Positions 1-11,170 are shown, counted from the stretch's first letter. The stretch is 64,000 nucleotides of DNA from Angiostrongylus vasorum (GCA_018806985.1 JADANN010000467.1:434001-498000); one strand, 5' to 3'. A program made the numbers and translations. Notes: generated by a model not told the origin, from the sequence alone.

Positions 1-1912
1 AAACACTCGAGCTAATACGCCAGCGTGGAATCGTATGAGCTGCAGGAAACCGCGAACTAACTTTCCAACTTGCAAAACAGTGCAGACAGGCGATAAAAGA
101 AGATCTTAAAGCGAGAAGAGCAGCAGTAATGGTCGAAACTGCAGAGGCTGGGAAAAGCATTCGCAAAGCCCACGGAAGCTTCGCCAATTACAACACCAAA
201 ATGATTGCACTCCGGCTCCCAGACGGAACAGTTACAACGTCCAGAAAGGAAATTATTCACGAATACTACTCGGATCTCTTCGATAGCCACGTCCACCTTC
301 CGTCATATGAAATAAAGGAGGATGGAGATGTTGTACCACCGGTTCTCCCTTCCGAAATCCGACACTCCATTTCGTCGGTGAAAAAATCGAACAACACCAG
401 GTCCGGAGAGGATAAGACCAGAACACCTGAACAGCCTTCCGCCAGTCCTCATAAACACAGTGGCTCGGCTCTTCACCGTTAGCTGTCCGAATGCGAGGTT
501 CCCTACCCACTGGAAGACCAGCAAGACCGTGTTATTGTTCAAGAAGGGTGACCTACAGGATATCGGCAACTATCGTCCAATCTGCTTACTGTCTGTCGTC
601 TACAAACTTTTCACTCGAGTCATCCTAAACAGGATTGGCAGAACACTGGACGAAGGACAGCCATGTGAGCAAGCAGGGGTTTCGAAAAGGGTTTAGTACG
701 ATGGACCACATCCACACGGCTCATTGAAGTACCGCGAGAGTACAAAAGACCGCTCTGTCTCACCTTCATCGATTTACAAAAGGCCTTTGATTCAGTCGAG
801 ATAGAAGCAGTCTTGGAAGCCCTGAATAGTCAAGGAGTCCTAACTCAGTACATAAGGTTCTTCATGAGCTGTACAAAAATTTCACAACCAAGGTATCACC
901 ATTCTACGACGATCGACGACGATTATCATTGACGTCAAAAGAGCAGTTAGGCAAGGCAATACCATCTTGCCAAAAATTATTTACCGCCACCCTCCAGAAT
1001 GTCATGCGAGCATTGGAATGGGATAATATGGGAGTGAAAATCAGTGGTTGGCAGTTACACCATCTTCGCTTTGCTGATGACATCGTCCTTATAACACCAA
1101 ACATTAGCCAAACGGAACGTATGCTTACCGACTTTGATAAAGCCTGTGGAAAGATTGGCCTTCAACTAAATTCCCACAAAAACGATGTTCATGAAGAACG
1201 GATTGGTTTCGCATGCCCCATTCATGCTCAGCGGGACGAATATCTGCGAATGCTCCAGTTATATCTATCTAGGTCGGGAAATCAATATGATGAACGACCT
1301 AGCTCCAGAGCTGAGTAGAAGAAAACGAGCGGCTTGGGGTGCTTTCAAGAGCATAGAGGATGTAGTGAGGGAGAACAAGGAACACCCGACTCCGCGCCCA
1401 CCTTTTCGACTCAACGGTACTTCCTGCCCTAACGTATGCGTCAGAAACTTGGTCGCTGCGTAAGCAGGATGAAAGGTCACTTAGCGTTATTGAACGCGCA
1501 ATCGAAAGGGCGATGCTAAGAGTATCCCGTTCCACACAAGTAAGGGAATGGATCCGAAGCTCCGATCTGCGTCGACGATCAAAAATCAAAGATGCCGTTC
1601 TGTACGCCAAACAGTCGAAGATAAGGTGGGCGGGGCCCCGTAATGCGTATGAATGACAACCGATGGACAAGAGCCGTTAGTGTCCTCGGGATGTCAAACA
1701 TACTACAGGAAGACCACCGACCCGATGGTCAGAGTTCTTCACAAAAAAGCCTAGGAGAAAGGTATGATGCTCGACGAGTCCCTAGAGCGAGCAGAACCCA
1801 TTGGGCTACTCTTGCACGCGACAGGGGAAAAATGGAAGACTTACTGGCGTCTGCTGGAGTCACTCGACGATCAGCGGGACTGCAGGTGATACAGGTGATA
1901 AATAAATATTCA
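1..1912 (+). mobile_element. RTE-type non-LTR retrotransposon, copy 1, cut by window edge
   Basis: This is the reverse-transcriptase half of an RTE-family LINE. Translated pieces in shifting frames give the linker, then RT blocks (NYRPICLLSVVYK near 570-605, DLQKAFDSVE near 775-800, RFADDIVLITPN near 1067-1105 with the catalytic FADD) and the C-terminal domain (RWAGPRNAYE, a damaged RWAGHVMR, near 1627). Several single-base indels break the frame (for example near 690 and 715), so it is dead. The 3' end near 1880-1905 is a short repeat of ACAGGTGAT units, as expected for RTE tails. The 5' half lies left of the window. Two further copies, at 44876-48290 (minus) and 59035-60548 (plus), are nearly identical over shared parts, so the family was active recently. 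Confidence 0.9.
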
Positions 1913-2599
1913 TAGCAATTCAAATTCAGCACGCGTTTCGGTCAACATTAAAACTGGAAGTCTCTCAGCGGAGTGTATCATTACACGTTTTAACCAGTCG
2001 ATGTTGCGGTTCTTCCAGATTTTCACTCTAAATTGAAATATCGCAAAAAGAAATCCCAAAACGGTCGGCAAATTGAGATTTGCTTGCTTCTGTACTTTGG
2101 GAAGATATTGATATTGAAAACATGGAACAGGAATACGACGCACTCATTCAACAATTAGGTATTTCAAAGAAATCCGAAGGCTTCAAAATCACCAGTAGAA
2201 GTCAGCATGCGGGGGATGGCAGACCAAAGTGACGGAAGAGGACTCAGCGTCTTACTTGCAAGTTGTGCAGCAAAGTGATGAAATGAATAGTACGGAAGAG
2301 AAGCAGTATTAGTTTTATTGCAAAACTTATGTTATAACGGCTTCGTCGTGCATGGGAGAATGGTTCCTTTATCCAGATTATGAACAGAGAAAGTCATTCC
2401 CGAAAGTCACTCCGATATTTTCGATGGCCTTATGGCTTGCCACCAAATCATAGCAGGATGAAGAGACAAACTGTCATAATGGCAGTACGTTTTGAAGTCC
2501 GGTGTGAAAGGTGCATCTTATACCACGTAATTCCGACGAGATTTAGGGGGTAACATATGAGGGCCTTCGCTCGGGTCCTCGTCAACATAAAAAGCCAGG
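1913..2599. other. No recognisable gene
   Basis: I see no convincing exon or repeat copy here. Codon-like stretches are short and interrupted by stops in all frames. Confidence 0.5.
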
Positions 2600-2765
2600 T
2601 TGGCTGTCACAATGCAAAATTCCCACTAAATGGATAGCTTGCAGGATCGTTGAGGTTATACAAAAACGGAGACCTACACGCCATGGGAAACTACCGGCCA
2701 ATGCCCTGGAAACATGGACGTCATGTAAGCAGGGGAAAGTATTATCGGACGCACTATTACGAGGG
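2600..2765 (+). mobile_element. Old RTE reverse-transcriptase fragment
   Basis: A short stretch reads CKIPTKW then, after a frame change, YKNGDLHAMGNYRP, which matches the RT fingers region of the RTE copies in this window (KVPTHWKTSK ... KKGDLQDIGNYRP). It is strongly diverged and has no intact frame. It is much older than copy 1 next to it. Confidence 0.5.
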
Positions 2766-3227
2766 TAACTCCAGGAATATCTTACATAATGCGTAGTCGA
2801 GAAAGAATCTGCGGTTCCAACTTTCAACCCACTAAGTTCAGTTGAAAGTTGGCCCTAGTCATCGACAATTGCTGCAAAACTATTTGCAACTAGATACAGA
2901 GGGTATCATGAGTATACAGTAACGTCATTGAACATGTGATCGAACTTCTTCATAAACGTCTTGCCAGAGAAAGATCATGTTCTTCGGGTCACTCGACTTG
3001 CTGGACAACACGAGCTCATGACAGTGATGAAGGAAAATTTCGTTGACAATTGTTCGAGTCATTCAATGGGTGGTGAGGTCATGTAGGTGATTTATTTCTA
3101 AACTTCATGAAGCTGTTAATACACATCCTTGAAACTCGGGTTTTTTTTCTTTTTTTGTTCAGAGCTCATCTAACTTCCTCTGCACTGCTGTCGTCGAGGG
3201 CCTTAAGAATCACTTCTTCAATGCTTG
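2766..3227. other. No recognisable gene
   Basis: Nothing supported. There are a few T-rich runs (near 3140) and no ORF with family resemblance. Confidence 0.5.
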
Positions 3228-3536
3228 ATAAAGTTAAATGAGTGGCGCATCATTCAAGAATTAGTTCACGCCAACCTCCAACCTATCAGAGATTGTTTTA
3301 CCCCTTATCTTTTAGACATGGCAGAGGAGAATGTATTATTTGGCCTATACCACGACTTTTGGTGCCTACCGATTTATCAAGTTATTGTTTTTATCTTCTC
3401 AAACAATTCTGGTACGAATTTGCAGACTCAAGATGGGTAGAGGAATTGGTTTTTCCAGAGCGCATAATTGAACCAAGAAAACACCGTGGGTATCACAGGA
3501 CCCTTCTAACCACTGCGCTACACGCCCTCTTTTAAA
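3228..3536 (-). mobile_element. SINE-A copy, old and diverged
   Basis: On the minus strand this begins with GGGCGTGTAGCGCAGTGG, the tRNA-like A-box head of SINE-A. It continues with diverged forms of the family body (GGTACCAGACTTGTCTGGGA, CGGTAGGCCACCGCGAGTC, AGGCCAGATATGCATTCAG). Divergence is high and no target-site duplication is visible. The reading frames over this stretch come from the repeat. Confidence 0.65.
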
Positions 3537-3539
3537 TAA

Positions 3540-4199
3540 TTGCTTGGTTCAAGGAATTAACAACTCAAAATGCGCTGCCATATAAGCAAATTCACCGAGA
3601 TATCAACCGTCATTTAATATCAATAGTACAACTTCAGGAAAATTATCCATTTGTTTACTCTAGTCATTGATTTGTTCGAAATCACTTATCATAGATGGGA
3701 GTATTTAAAGGTTGTGCGGTAGGGTAGAAGCCATTTTATTACTCTTATGATATAGCAATAGCTTGGAATCGCTGGCAAATCTGCTACATGAACGAAGTCT
3801 TCAGAAGAAATCAAAGGTAACGCACTATTTCATTCACATCGACTTGGCACTTCACTGCAGGGTGTGAAGCCCGAATACTGATTATAGCTTGCAAATAGTG
3901 GATGCGTGAACTCTTTAGTTTGCCTTGTTATGTTTTTCAGTTGGTTCGTTAGCAATCGTTTCAAAACCGTTCGCTAGGTACCCTTTGGGATTTCAGAACT
4001 GGGGGGATTTCACGAGAGTAAACTAATTCGGTGTGTTCGAGACCGTGACAAGAAGATTCGAATCAAACATGCAGTGAGCGATGTAGGAGGAAAGACAACT
4101 TCGCAAGATATGAGGGTACGATCTCTACAACGTGATCTGGCTGTAAGCAATGGAGTGTTAAAAGGCAACTGTTCAGGTGGATCGCTGGTTTCTAACAAG
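3540..4199. other. Probable upstream region of the phosphatase gene
   Basis: No repeat or exon is secure. An in-frame run on the + strand from about 4017 overlaps the first proposed phosphatase exon in a different frame. Its product has no family match I recognise. Confidence 0.35.
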
Positions 4200-7100
4200 A
4201 TTTTCAATCGACAACGCATACGGGGGGACTTTGTGAGGAGTTCATCTCGCTGGACGGAGGCCCGAGCGCTTGGGAACAGCAAACTGGAAGGGGTAACCCG
4301 TTCATCGCCACACCGTTTGGTGGAAATGCAAATCGACAGCTTAAGGTGATTAATAAACAATTTGATGGTGAAGCTTTTTCTCGTTGTGTCAGGGTAGGAA
4401 AAGCAGTAGCACGAAGTGGATGTTTTGCTTTCGTGATGCTTCATTTCCATATGTTGTCGATCCACCATTGTTCTTGACATTTACTTCTAATTAGACGATC
4501 ATTACATTGCCGCTAATTTATGGCGAAACTTGAATGCATCCTTCAACTTAGAAATATTTCAAGATAGTAAACATTCTCATTATGTTTCAACCATTACTCT
4601 ATGATTATTCTAAGTATGGACCTAGTTTCTAGATCAATGCACAACGTATTGGGCCGCTCTTCCATGGTCAATATCTGGCGAGTGAAGGACCCACGGTGAG
4701 CAGCGTGTTCGACTTTTTGGTGTATGGTTTGGCAGGTGAGTGCTACGATGTGTTGCACGGAAAGACGCTACAGCCATCAAATCTGTCGGTTCAGGAGAAC
4801 GTTGAGCGTATCTTATCGGTGAACTTCCCATATGAAGAACGCCTCTATCCTTCATTGTATGATCCTTCGAAAGAAACTATTCAATATTGGCCTACTGAGA
4901 TTGGAGAGACAGTTGTCTATATGCCATTTAAAGTCACATGCGTCAACACGCGAATGATGGTCAGAAGCGTGATGTTTTTACTACATTTCGAAGAAGCTTA
5001 GTATTTGTATAAGACGTTGACGATGATGGCGATAACAAATAGGGACCATGCTAACTGCTTGGGTTTGCTTGGGTGACAATCATCTCTTCTCTCTGCTAAC
5101 GCTTCAACATTTTAGATATCGCCAGGTATCTTAGCCGTGACGCCTAATGAAATGGTTTATCGGGTGACTCATTTACGGATTTCCTACTCAAATCCTATCG
5201 GTGCTCCTCAACCAGACCGAGAGCTTGTACATATGTGCTACTACCGGTTAGTGGTTATCGCGTGTATTAATAAACGATTTCACATGGCCATACCCAATTT
5301 GGATCTAGGGAAAGCGTAGGTCATAATGGCTTCACCATAGGGCCATGCGACAAGCAACACTTGATGAAAGGGAACAACTCCATATAGACAACGCATAATG
5401 TCCTGCCGACTATATAATGTATTGGAATCGGTGCGCATTGGTTGTTGTGCCATATCAAAAAAAAGGCACCGAGTACTCCCTCTACTATCAGTAGTCTTGA
5501 TGATACGTCTTGGTGATACTCTGCCTATACAAATGCCAACTAATCACCACATGTCGAACGTACTGTATTTGTCCAGCAATTATATCTTAGTACCTTCTTC
5601 ATTTGTGGTACCCTCGCCGGCGGAAATCTTTATACTCTCACCGCCAGCAATGGTCTCTGTAGTGGGCTAACAAAATCGTCCGAAAAAACGGTCTTTTCTA
5701 AAAGAGTACATGTGGGATCCAGTTTTGTCCGACACCCAGCAGTACATTTATATTAAGGGATCTCTTGGTAATACAAAGAGTACAACAGATAACTTTGCGA
5801 AAACCACCGGTTAAAAAATGCGCTGAAATCAATGCGCATTGTTGCAGATATGTTGCTGAGAGTGCCGTCGGATGGACTATGAACTCAACTCCCCTATGTG
5901 CATATAATAGATAAGCATATCCCCCCAGGACGTAGTTTTCCTAGAGACATGCGCTATGTAAAGCATACTGCTACCGATAGTTCTATTCAGATGGCCCGAC
6001 GGCGGTCTCCCAATACCATGGCCCATAACAACGATGTCATATGCGACTAACGCATTGCGAATCATTGACATCGTCGACAGGGTTGGTTTCCTTGAGTATG
6101 AGAAATTACAGTTGAACTAGTATTTTAAACAGCTTCTAATCCTACTTAGGATCAGGTGTGGCGCAGTGGTCGGAAGCGCCCTGCAACACACACGTGGAAT
6201 CGATTCCCGTGCCTATGGCCCACCAAGCCCTCCATCCCTCCAGGGTCGGCAAATTGGTACCGGACTTGTCTGGGAGGATTGCAGCACTGGCTCGATACAT
6301 CGGCACGACACCGCGAGTCGTTGTAAAGGCCAGATATGCACTCAATCACCTCCAAACGATGCTTAATGAAGTCGAATGCATGGCGCATTTCTCAGGGATT
6401 GATCAACGCCGAGAGCTTTGTCCCTTCTTTTTTATCTTAATCCTACTTAGCTAAGTTACGTTGAAATACGGAAGAAGAGCAATCTGTGAGTTGTTGTAGT
6501 ATATACAGCAACCAGTATTTGTATACACAAAGTCATCACCATAAATTTCACGGATATTTGCGATTTTATTAGCAAGCAAACCACACTTAGATGGCACGTT
6601 TCAGGAGTTGCCACCATCGACGTCATCGCTGCTGGTACATTGCCATGCTGGATTGGGCCGCACGGGCGTTATCATTGCACTCGATGTTGCATTGCGGCAG
6701 TTGTACCAGAACAATACAGTTAATATTAGGGTAATTCCCATTTTCTTAGAGCTCAGAACTGTCTCTTATTTCACTTTTTTTCATGATCTCTCTGGAAAAA
6801 TTCGGGTCATCTTGTTGACAGGGGTCTAAAGGCCACTCGCCTTCCTGAAAACGTTTCTAGCCATTGCGCTGCACACATCTCGCTTTGAATGTGTTTTTCT
6901 TTCATTCCTTTTACGTGACCCGTTAAGGGCAAGTGTGGCCGATTGGTTGGAGGTGCCATTGTGACACACACGTGAAATCGATCCCAGCGCCCATGTCACC
7001 CCAAGCGGGTCGCCAAATTGGTACCAGACTTGTATGGGAGGATAGCAGCACTAGCTTATTACATTGGTAGGCCACTGCAAGTTATTGTAAAGGCCATATA

Positions 7101-7490
7101 TGCATTCAGTCACCTCCAACGATGCTTAATGAACTCGAATGCAGTGCGCATCCCTCACGGATTCATCAACGCCGAGAGCTTTATCCTTTTATCCTACGTG
7201 ACCCGTCATTACATTCACTGTGCAGATCCCGACACTTCTTATATTCGGTTCGTTTTCTCGCACCCCTTGATCAGAAGATCCTTGAACATTTCGCGTCTGG
7301 CTTCGACTACTGCATGCCGATTTTCAGCTCCTTTATGAATGTCGTTAAATCTTGGTCGTATAAATTCTTCCTTCAATCTTAAGATAACGGAACTGATGTG
7401 TTTCCATGTGGATCAAAAGGAAATCACGCACATACACATACATACATACATACATACACATACACACACACATACATATACACACACACA

Positions 7491-7566
<76 letters not shown>

Positions 7567-7976
7567 ACGAGTCTGTTAACAATTCGCCAACCCCAAAGAA
7601 ATGGGAGACCTCATGAGCCGGGAAATCGCAATGAACGTCTTCATTACCCCTACGCTACCCACCCTCAATTTAAATATATCTGGCGCATATTCATTTCAGC
7701 AGTGTTTCAAGGGTAGCAAACTGATTTTTCAGGGTGTTGTTGAAAAAACTTCGTGAAAAACGTGCGCGAGCGGTAATGAACCCATGGCAGTACGCGTACA
7801 TAAACGTCGTAGTGGCCGAGAAGGCCCTTGAGTGTGGAGCTCTGTCGCCGTGTCTGGGTGGGCACAGTGTTCGACACCTCATCGACCGATTATGGAAGGA
7901 TCTCTTCGATGAAGTTCATCGTCAGTTCCAAGGAAACATGCTGACGTACACTCCAGAATTGCTGTGTGTGTGCTGA
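4200..7976 (+). CDS. Classical-type protein tyrosine phosphatase, possibly a pseudogene
   Basis: Exons can be joined as 4200-4345 (GLCEEFISL, the N-terminal PTP helix), 4633-about 4968 (INAQRIG, YLASEGP, QYWP), 5116-5246 (ISYSNPIG, HMCYYR), 5991-6081 (completing the Arg codon, then the WPD loop WPDGGLPI), 6605-6730 (signature HCHAGLGRTG) and 7733-7976 (KKLREKRARAV, Q-loop MNPWQYAYI). The WPD Asp, the Cys-X5-Arg loop and the Q-loop Gln are all present, so the fold and chemistry (phosphotyrosine hydrolysis) look retained. His replaces the usual Ser after the catalytic Cys. The exon with the KNRY/TRV motif is not found, and the true start is unknown. The junction 6730/7733 is out of phase by one base, so this is either a pseudogene or holds a one-base sequence error. 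It resembles the expanded nematode PTP families rather than a named orthologue. Confidence 0.75.
6150..6437 (+). mobile_element. SINE-A copy with 13-bp target duplication
   Basis: A tRNA-derived SINE lies in the phosphatase intron 6082-6604. The head has an A box (GTGGCGCAGTGGTCGG) and a B box (GGAATCGATTCCCGTG). The body runs to GCCGAGAGCTTTGTCCC and ends in a T-rich tail. It is bounded by exact direct repeats TAATCCTACTTAG at 6137-6149 and 6438-6450, which fix both edges and show target-primed insertion. Confidence 0.88.
6924..7194 (+). mobile_element. SINE-A copy with 12-bp target duplication
   Basis: A second SINE-A copy lies in the next phosphatase intron (6731-7732). The head GTGGCCGATTGGTTGG is a mutated A box, and the body and tail (GAGAGCTTTATCCTTTTATCC) match the family. 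Direct repeats TACGTGACCCGT at 6912-6923 and 7195-7206 define the insertion. Confidence 0.85.
7290..7385 (-). mobile_element. Possible SINE-B tail fragment
   Basis: The stretch with TATGAATGTCGTTAAATCTTGGTCG resembles the region next to the SINE-B copies at 25260-25512 and 31420-31660. It is short and diverged, so the assignment is tentative. Confidence 0.35.
7425..7563. repeat. CA/CATA microsatellite
   Basis: An imperfect CATA run passes into a long pure CA run in the last phosphatase intron. The His-Thr or Cys-Val reading frames across it are artefacts of the repeat. Confidence 0.97.
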
Positions 7977-8128
7977 AGGCAACGGCACCTGCACCATCGC
8001 CCGTAATAACACTAAGACACTTGGAGAACACGCCATTTTAATAGATATCGACGTTTTCTCGTCGGCCTAGTGTAAATTTTTTTTTACAAAGAGCACAGAT
8101 GTGGTATTATTAGTGTGCTAAAGCCGCT

Positions 8129-8134
8129 AATAAA
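8129..8134 (+). terminator. Candidate polyadenylation signal of the phosphatase gene
   Basis: AATAAA lies 153 bases after the phosphatase stop codon (7974-7976), a plausible nematode 3'UTR length. No cleavage site can be read from sequence alone. Confidence 0.45.
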
Positions 8135-8681
8135 TGGTTCGGAAGGAAGCTTTTCAATTAACGTTATCATTAACACATTACACTGAAGCTTTTTTTTCGA
8201 CAACAGACGATGAGTCGTGGATAACCAGAGGATTTGTGAAGTTTTATGGATTTATACAGATCTGTCGAACGGACACTGCTCTGTCGCCTTATTCGTGTCT
8301 ATAATTTCTACATTGTATTGGTTCGACTTTAAATGTGTTTATAATCTTAGTCTTGGAAAAAAAACTGGAAACGAAATACGACTTTTTAAAATTTCCAATT
8401 CATGAGCACCAAACAAAACTATTCAGTGGAAGGACCATCTTGCAGGACGAAATCAAAAATTGGTAGAGTGTTAAACATACGCGTCGTATTGTAAAAGAAT
8501 GAACGAAATATTTGTCATGGTCCCTAGACAATCAAAATTTAATCTTTGTCAAAAGGATGACTTTAATAGGCAAAGAATTGCAGATTTTAACGGTTTTCAT
8601 TTTAACTGGTAAAATTTAAAATGAATCGAGCTGTAGTACCCAGGATCGACTTTCTATTAACCTCGGCATTGGATTATGAAT
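8135..8681. other. No recognisable gene
   Basis: AT-rich spacer between the phosphatase 3' end and the PLE palindrome. No supported ORF or repeat. Confidence 0.5.
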
Positions 8682-8980
8682 TCGTCGTTTTCTCTCTCAG
8701 CAATCGCGATGTTGTTAAACAGCATACGTTTACTTCCATATAATAATCACACATAACACAATCGTAGCTGACGTTTCAGCAGAATCGCCTTCTTCAGAGC
8801 CGCTTTTTTTCACCTGTCTTCAGGTGTCTTCAGATGAAAAAGACAGGTGAAAAAAAAGCGGCTCTGAAGAAGGCGATTCTGCTGAAACGTCAGCTACGAT
8901 TGTGTTATGTGTGTGTTATTGTATGGAAGTAAACGTATGCTGTTTAACAACATCGCGATTGCTGAGAGAGAAAACGACGA
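8682..8980. repeat. Large palindrome made of two PLE terminal repeats
   Basis: Arms 8682-8820 and 8840-8980 are near-perfect inverted copies around a 19-base loop. The right arm recurs as a direct repeat at 10440-10562, on the far side of the PLE coding remnant. Direct plus inverted terminal copies are a known habit of Penelope-like elements (pLTRs). Each arm contains the hammerhead-like sequence described in the findings. Confidence 0.88.
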
Positions 8981-9257
8981 GTCGAGCTATGTTGGTTTGA
9001 AGTTGAAAGCGATAATTATTTCCGCATCGACTGCAACGCACTCAATCTCTCTGGGGCGTTATGTTTTAGTAAACAATTTACTTTGTTCACACGAACAACC
9101 TTTAATCAGCTGACACGAGGTTTGTGGCACCTATCTAGGTCATCGACGACAGCAGTATTGTGATTCGGTTTCTGATTCAGTTTGTTACATCGTCTCTGAG
9201 TGATCGGTCAATTAAGCACAGGGTATCCGATAATTTGAAAAAAGAGAAAAAAACTCA

Positions 9258-10245
9258 CTACTCTACTGCAGATATGTAGATGATTGTTTTTTCATCTTCT
9301 CTACGCAGGAGGAGATGGACAAATGCTTTGAATTATTGAACGAGCAGTCTGAGTACATTAAGTTCACCCGGGAGAAACCGAGAAAAAGACTGGCTTCCGT
9401 TTTTAAACGTCCAGATAAGCCTATCAAGTAGCGATTACCTGACAAAGTGGTACCGAAAGCCAAGTAACAAGAACATCCTCGTTCACTTCCTTTCTTCCCA
9501 CCCTTCACACACAAAGAGGGCGCTTGTGAGAAACATGTTTCGAACAGCCACCTCTGTGTGCACAACCAGGGGAACTAAAGAAAGAATCGCGCGACTTGGC
9601 TCGGCAAATAGCCATCTCCAATGGCTACGAAATAGTAACCCCACGAGATAAGTTTAGAAGGAGAGCGATGCGCCCAAGCGAAACACTTGGCCAAAAAAGA
9701 AAGTCCCGTTTATGCTGCCCTTTATTAGCGATGAAGTAAGCGTAGCGATTAAACGATGCTTAAGAAGGGCAGGTCTAGAGGAATCGGTAGCGATAGTTGA
9801 AATACCACCGGCTACTCTACGTCGTCAGTTAGTTCGTAACCGCCTGTATGACCGTCTATGCGAAACAACAAATTGCGTAATCTGCCCTTACGGCAGGGAC
9901 GGTGATTGCATGAGTTCAGGTACGATATACCTGATCTCGTGTAATAATTGCGGAGATGAATATATTGGCGAAACGGGCAGGCCTTTGTGTATCCGTATAA
10001 AAGAACACCTAGATGGCAAACGAAAACTAAGACAAAGTACCCCACTAGGCACGCATAGGATACAAAAGCACAGCGGGGACGATTTTTGAAGTAAAAGTCA
10101 ATATCCTTGCGCAGGAGACTAGAACACCAGCGCGAAAACTTCTTGAGGCTTTTTGGATAAATGCCAAAAACCCTACAATGAATAGCAGGGATGAATGCCC
10201 AGAGGTCATACGCGACCTGACCCCGTATGTTCGCATCAATTTCTG
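9258..10245 (+). mobile_element. Penelope-like element remnant: RT end plus GIY-YIG endonuclease
   Basis: The run starts at 9262 with the RT catalytic motif YCRYVDDCFFIF. After a frame change near 9400 it gives YLTKWYRKPSNKNI and VRNMFRTA (RT thumb). From 9712 it encodes the linker with Cys pairs (CVICPYGRDGDC) and the GIY-YIG nuclease core (TIYLISCNNCGDEYIGETG, then an Arg in IRIKEH). A one-base shift near 10087 separates the C-terminus (ILAQETRTPARKLLEAFWIN), which ends at 10245. RT plus a C-terminal GIY-YIG domain is diagnostic of PLEs. The 5' part of RT is missing and at least two frameshifts are present, so it is inactive. Confidence 0.9.
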
Positions 10246-10439
10246 ATGTGGGATGGTGCAGTCATCAACCTTATGCGACCATAATCAGCTGTTCTAATCT
10301 TCCTCATGGGAAGGCACGTAAAAAAAGCGGTGAGTTTTTTCGAGAAGCTGTTGACCATGTAATTACCATAGAGTTTTTCGTCTTTTGTAAGTGTCATTGA
10401 AGCGTTTGGCCTAGTAAATTGTATGTCAGTATACCCTTC

Positions 10440-10562
10440 CAGGCTCTGAAGAAGGCGATACTGCCGAAACGTCAGCTACTGTTGTATTGTATTGTGTTTT
10501 TGTATGGAAGTAAATGTATGCTGTTTAACAACCTCGCGATTGCTGAACAAGAAAACGACCTC
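10440..10562 (+). repeat. Right terminal repeat (pLTR) of the PLE
   Basis: This matches 8860-8980 in direct orientation, from GGCTCTGAAGAAGGCGAT through TGCTGTTTAACAACCTCGCG to GAAAACGACC. The pair brackets the RT/GIY-YIG remnant, leaving a deleted element of about 1.6-1.9 kb. Confidence 0.85.
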
Positions 10563-10958
10563 TCTTAGGATCAAAAAAAATGCGGCAATTCGTGAGTGAC
10601 GACGACTTGCAAACGCCCTAGCACGTTTGATTCAGGTTTCCAAGCAAAACCATGCTCCATATCACTTACTACGTAAGTCAGGACAGAAATCCAGAAATCC
10701 TCTAATTCCATCCGAATCCGACTACCTAAAATTTGCAAATTTCAGAATACCGCCACATACATGTGATGTCTGAACCCGTGAACTAAAGAAAGTGATACCC
10801 AAAAGTGGAAGTATGGGTTAATTGTGGTGTTTCTAAATAGTTCGTAAGATGTATTAACTTCAGAGGTTAAGGTTGTAAAGATTGTAAGTACTGTAAGAAT
10901 TTTAACTGATCACGAATGTTGTGAGAAGACACTTACGGGCAAATAGTTTTGACAGCAC
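10563..10958. other. No recognisable gene
   Basis: Nothing supported beyond scattered A/T runs. Confidence 0.5.
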
Positions 10959-11170
10959 GTGTTTAAATTGTTGAGCTTACACAAGGTTCATTCGGCTAAT
11001 GTTTCGACGTCTTCGTCTTCATCACAGCCGATGATCCTAGTCGATGGTCCGCAGTACCCTATACAAATGCCATGTATAAATGAGCATCGCCGGGGAAGAT
11101 CCCAACTCGATACAAAGGCGAAGAAGCCACATCGAGAAGACGAACGTAAATGTTGCGTCAGGCATGGTCC
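10959..11170 (-). mobile_element. Partial copy of the fold-back element at 19714-20072
   Basis: The left end (GTTCATTCGGCTAATGTTTC, then GACGTCTTCGTCTTCATC) and the inner part (ACTCGATACAAAGGCGAAG, GCCACATCGAGAAGACGAA) match one arm and the centre of the element at 19714-20072, partly rearranged. On the minus strand 10991-11031 carries the same hammerhead-like motif, with one core base changed. Confidence 0.65.

Noticed and set aside
4010..4480. 156-codon minus-strand frame
   Set aside because: It is antisense to the first phosphatase exon and has no recognisable motif.
6150..6230. tRNA genes at the A/B-box positions of the SINE copies
   Set aside because: The boxes are parts of dispersed 285-bp elements with target duplications; acceptor stems do not pair as in functional tRNAs.
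7339..7716. Frames rich in His-Thr or Cys-Val across 7425-7563
   Set aside because: They are translations of a CA microsatellite inside an intron.
9712..10089. GIY-YIG frame as a stand-alone host nuclease
   Set aside because: The RT YVDD motif lies just upstream in the same orientation and terminal repeats flank it, so it is a PLE remnant.
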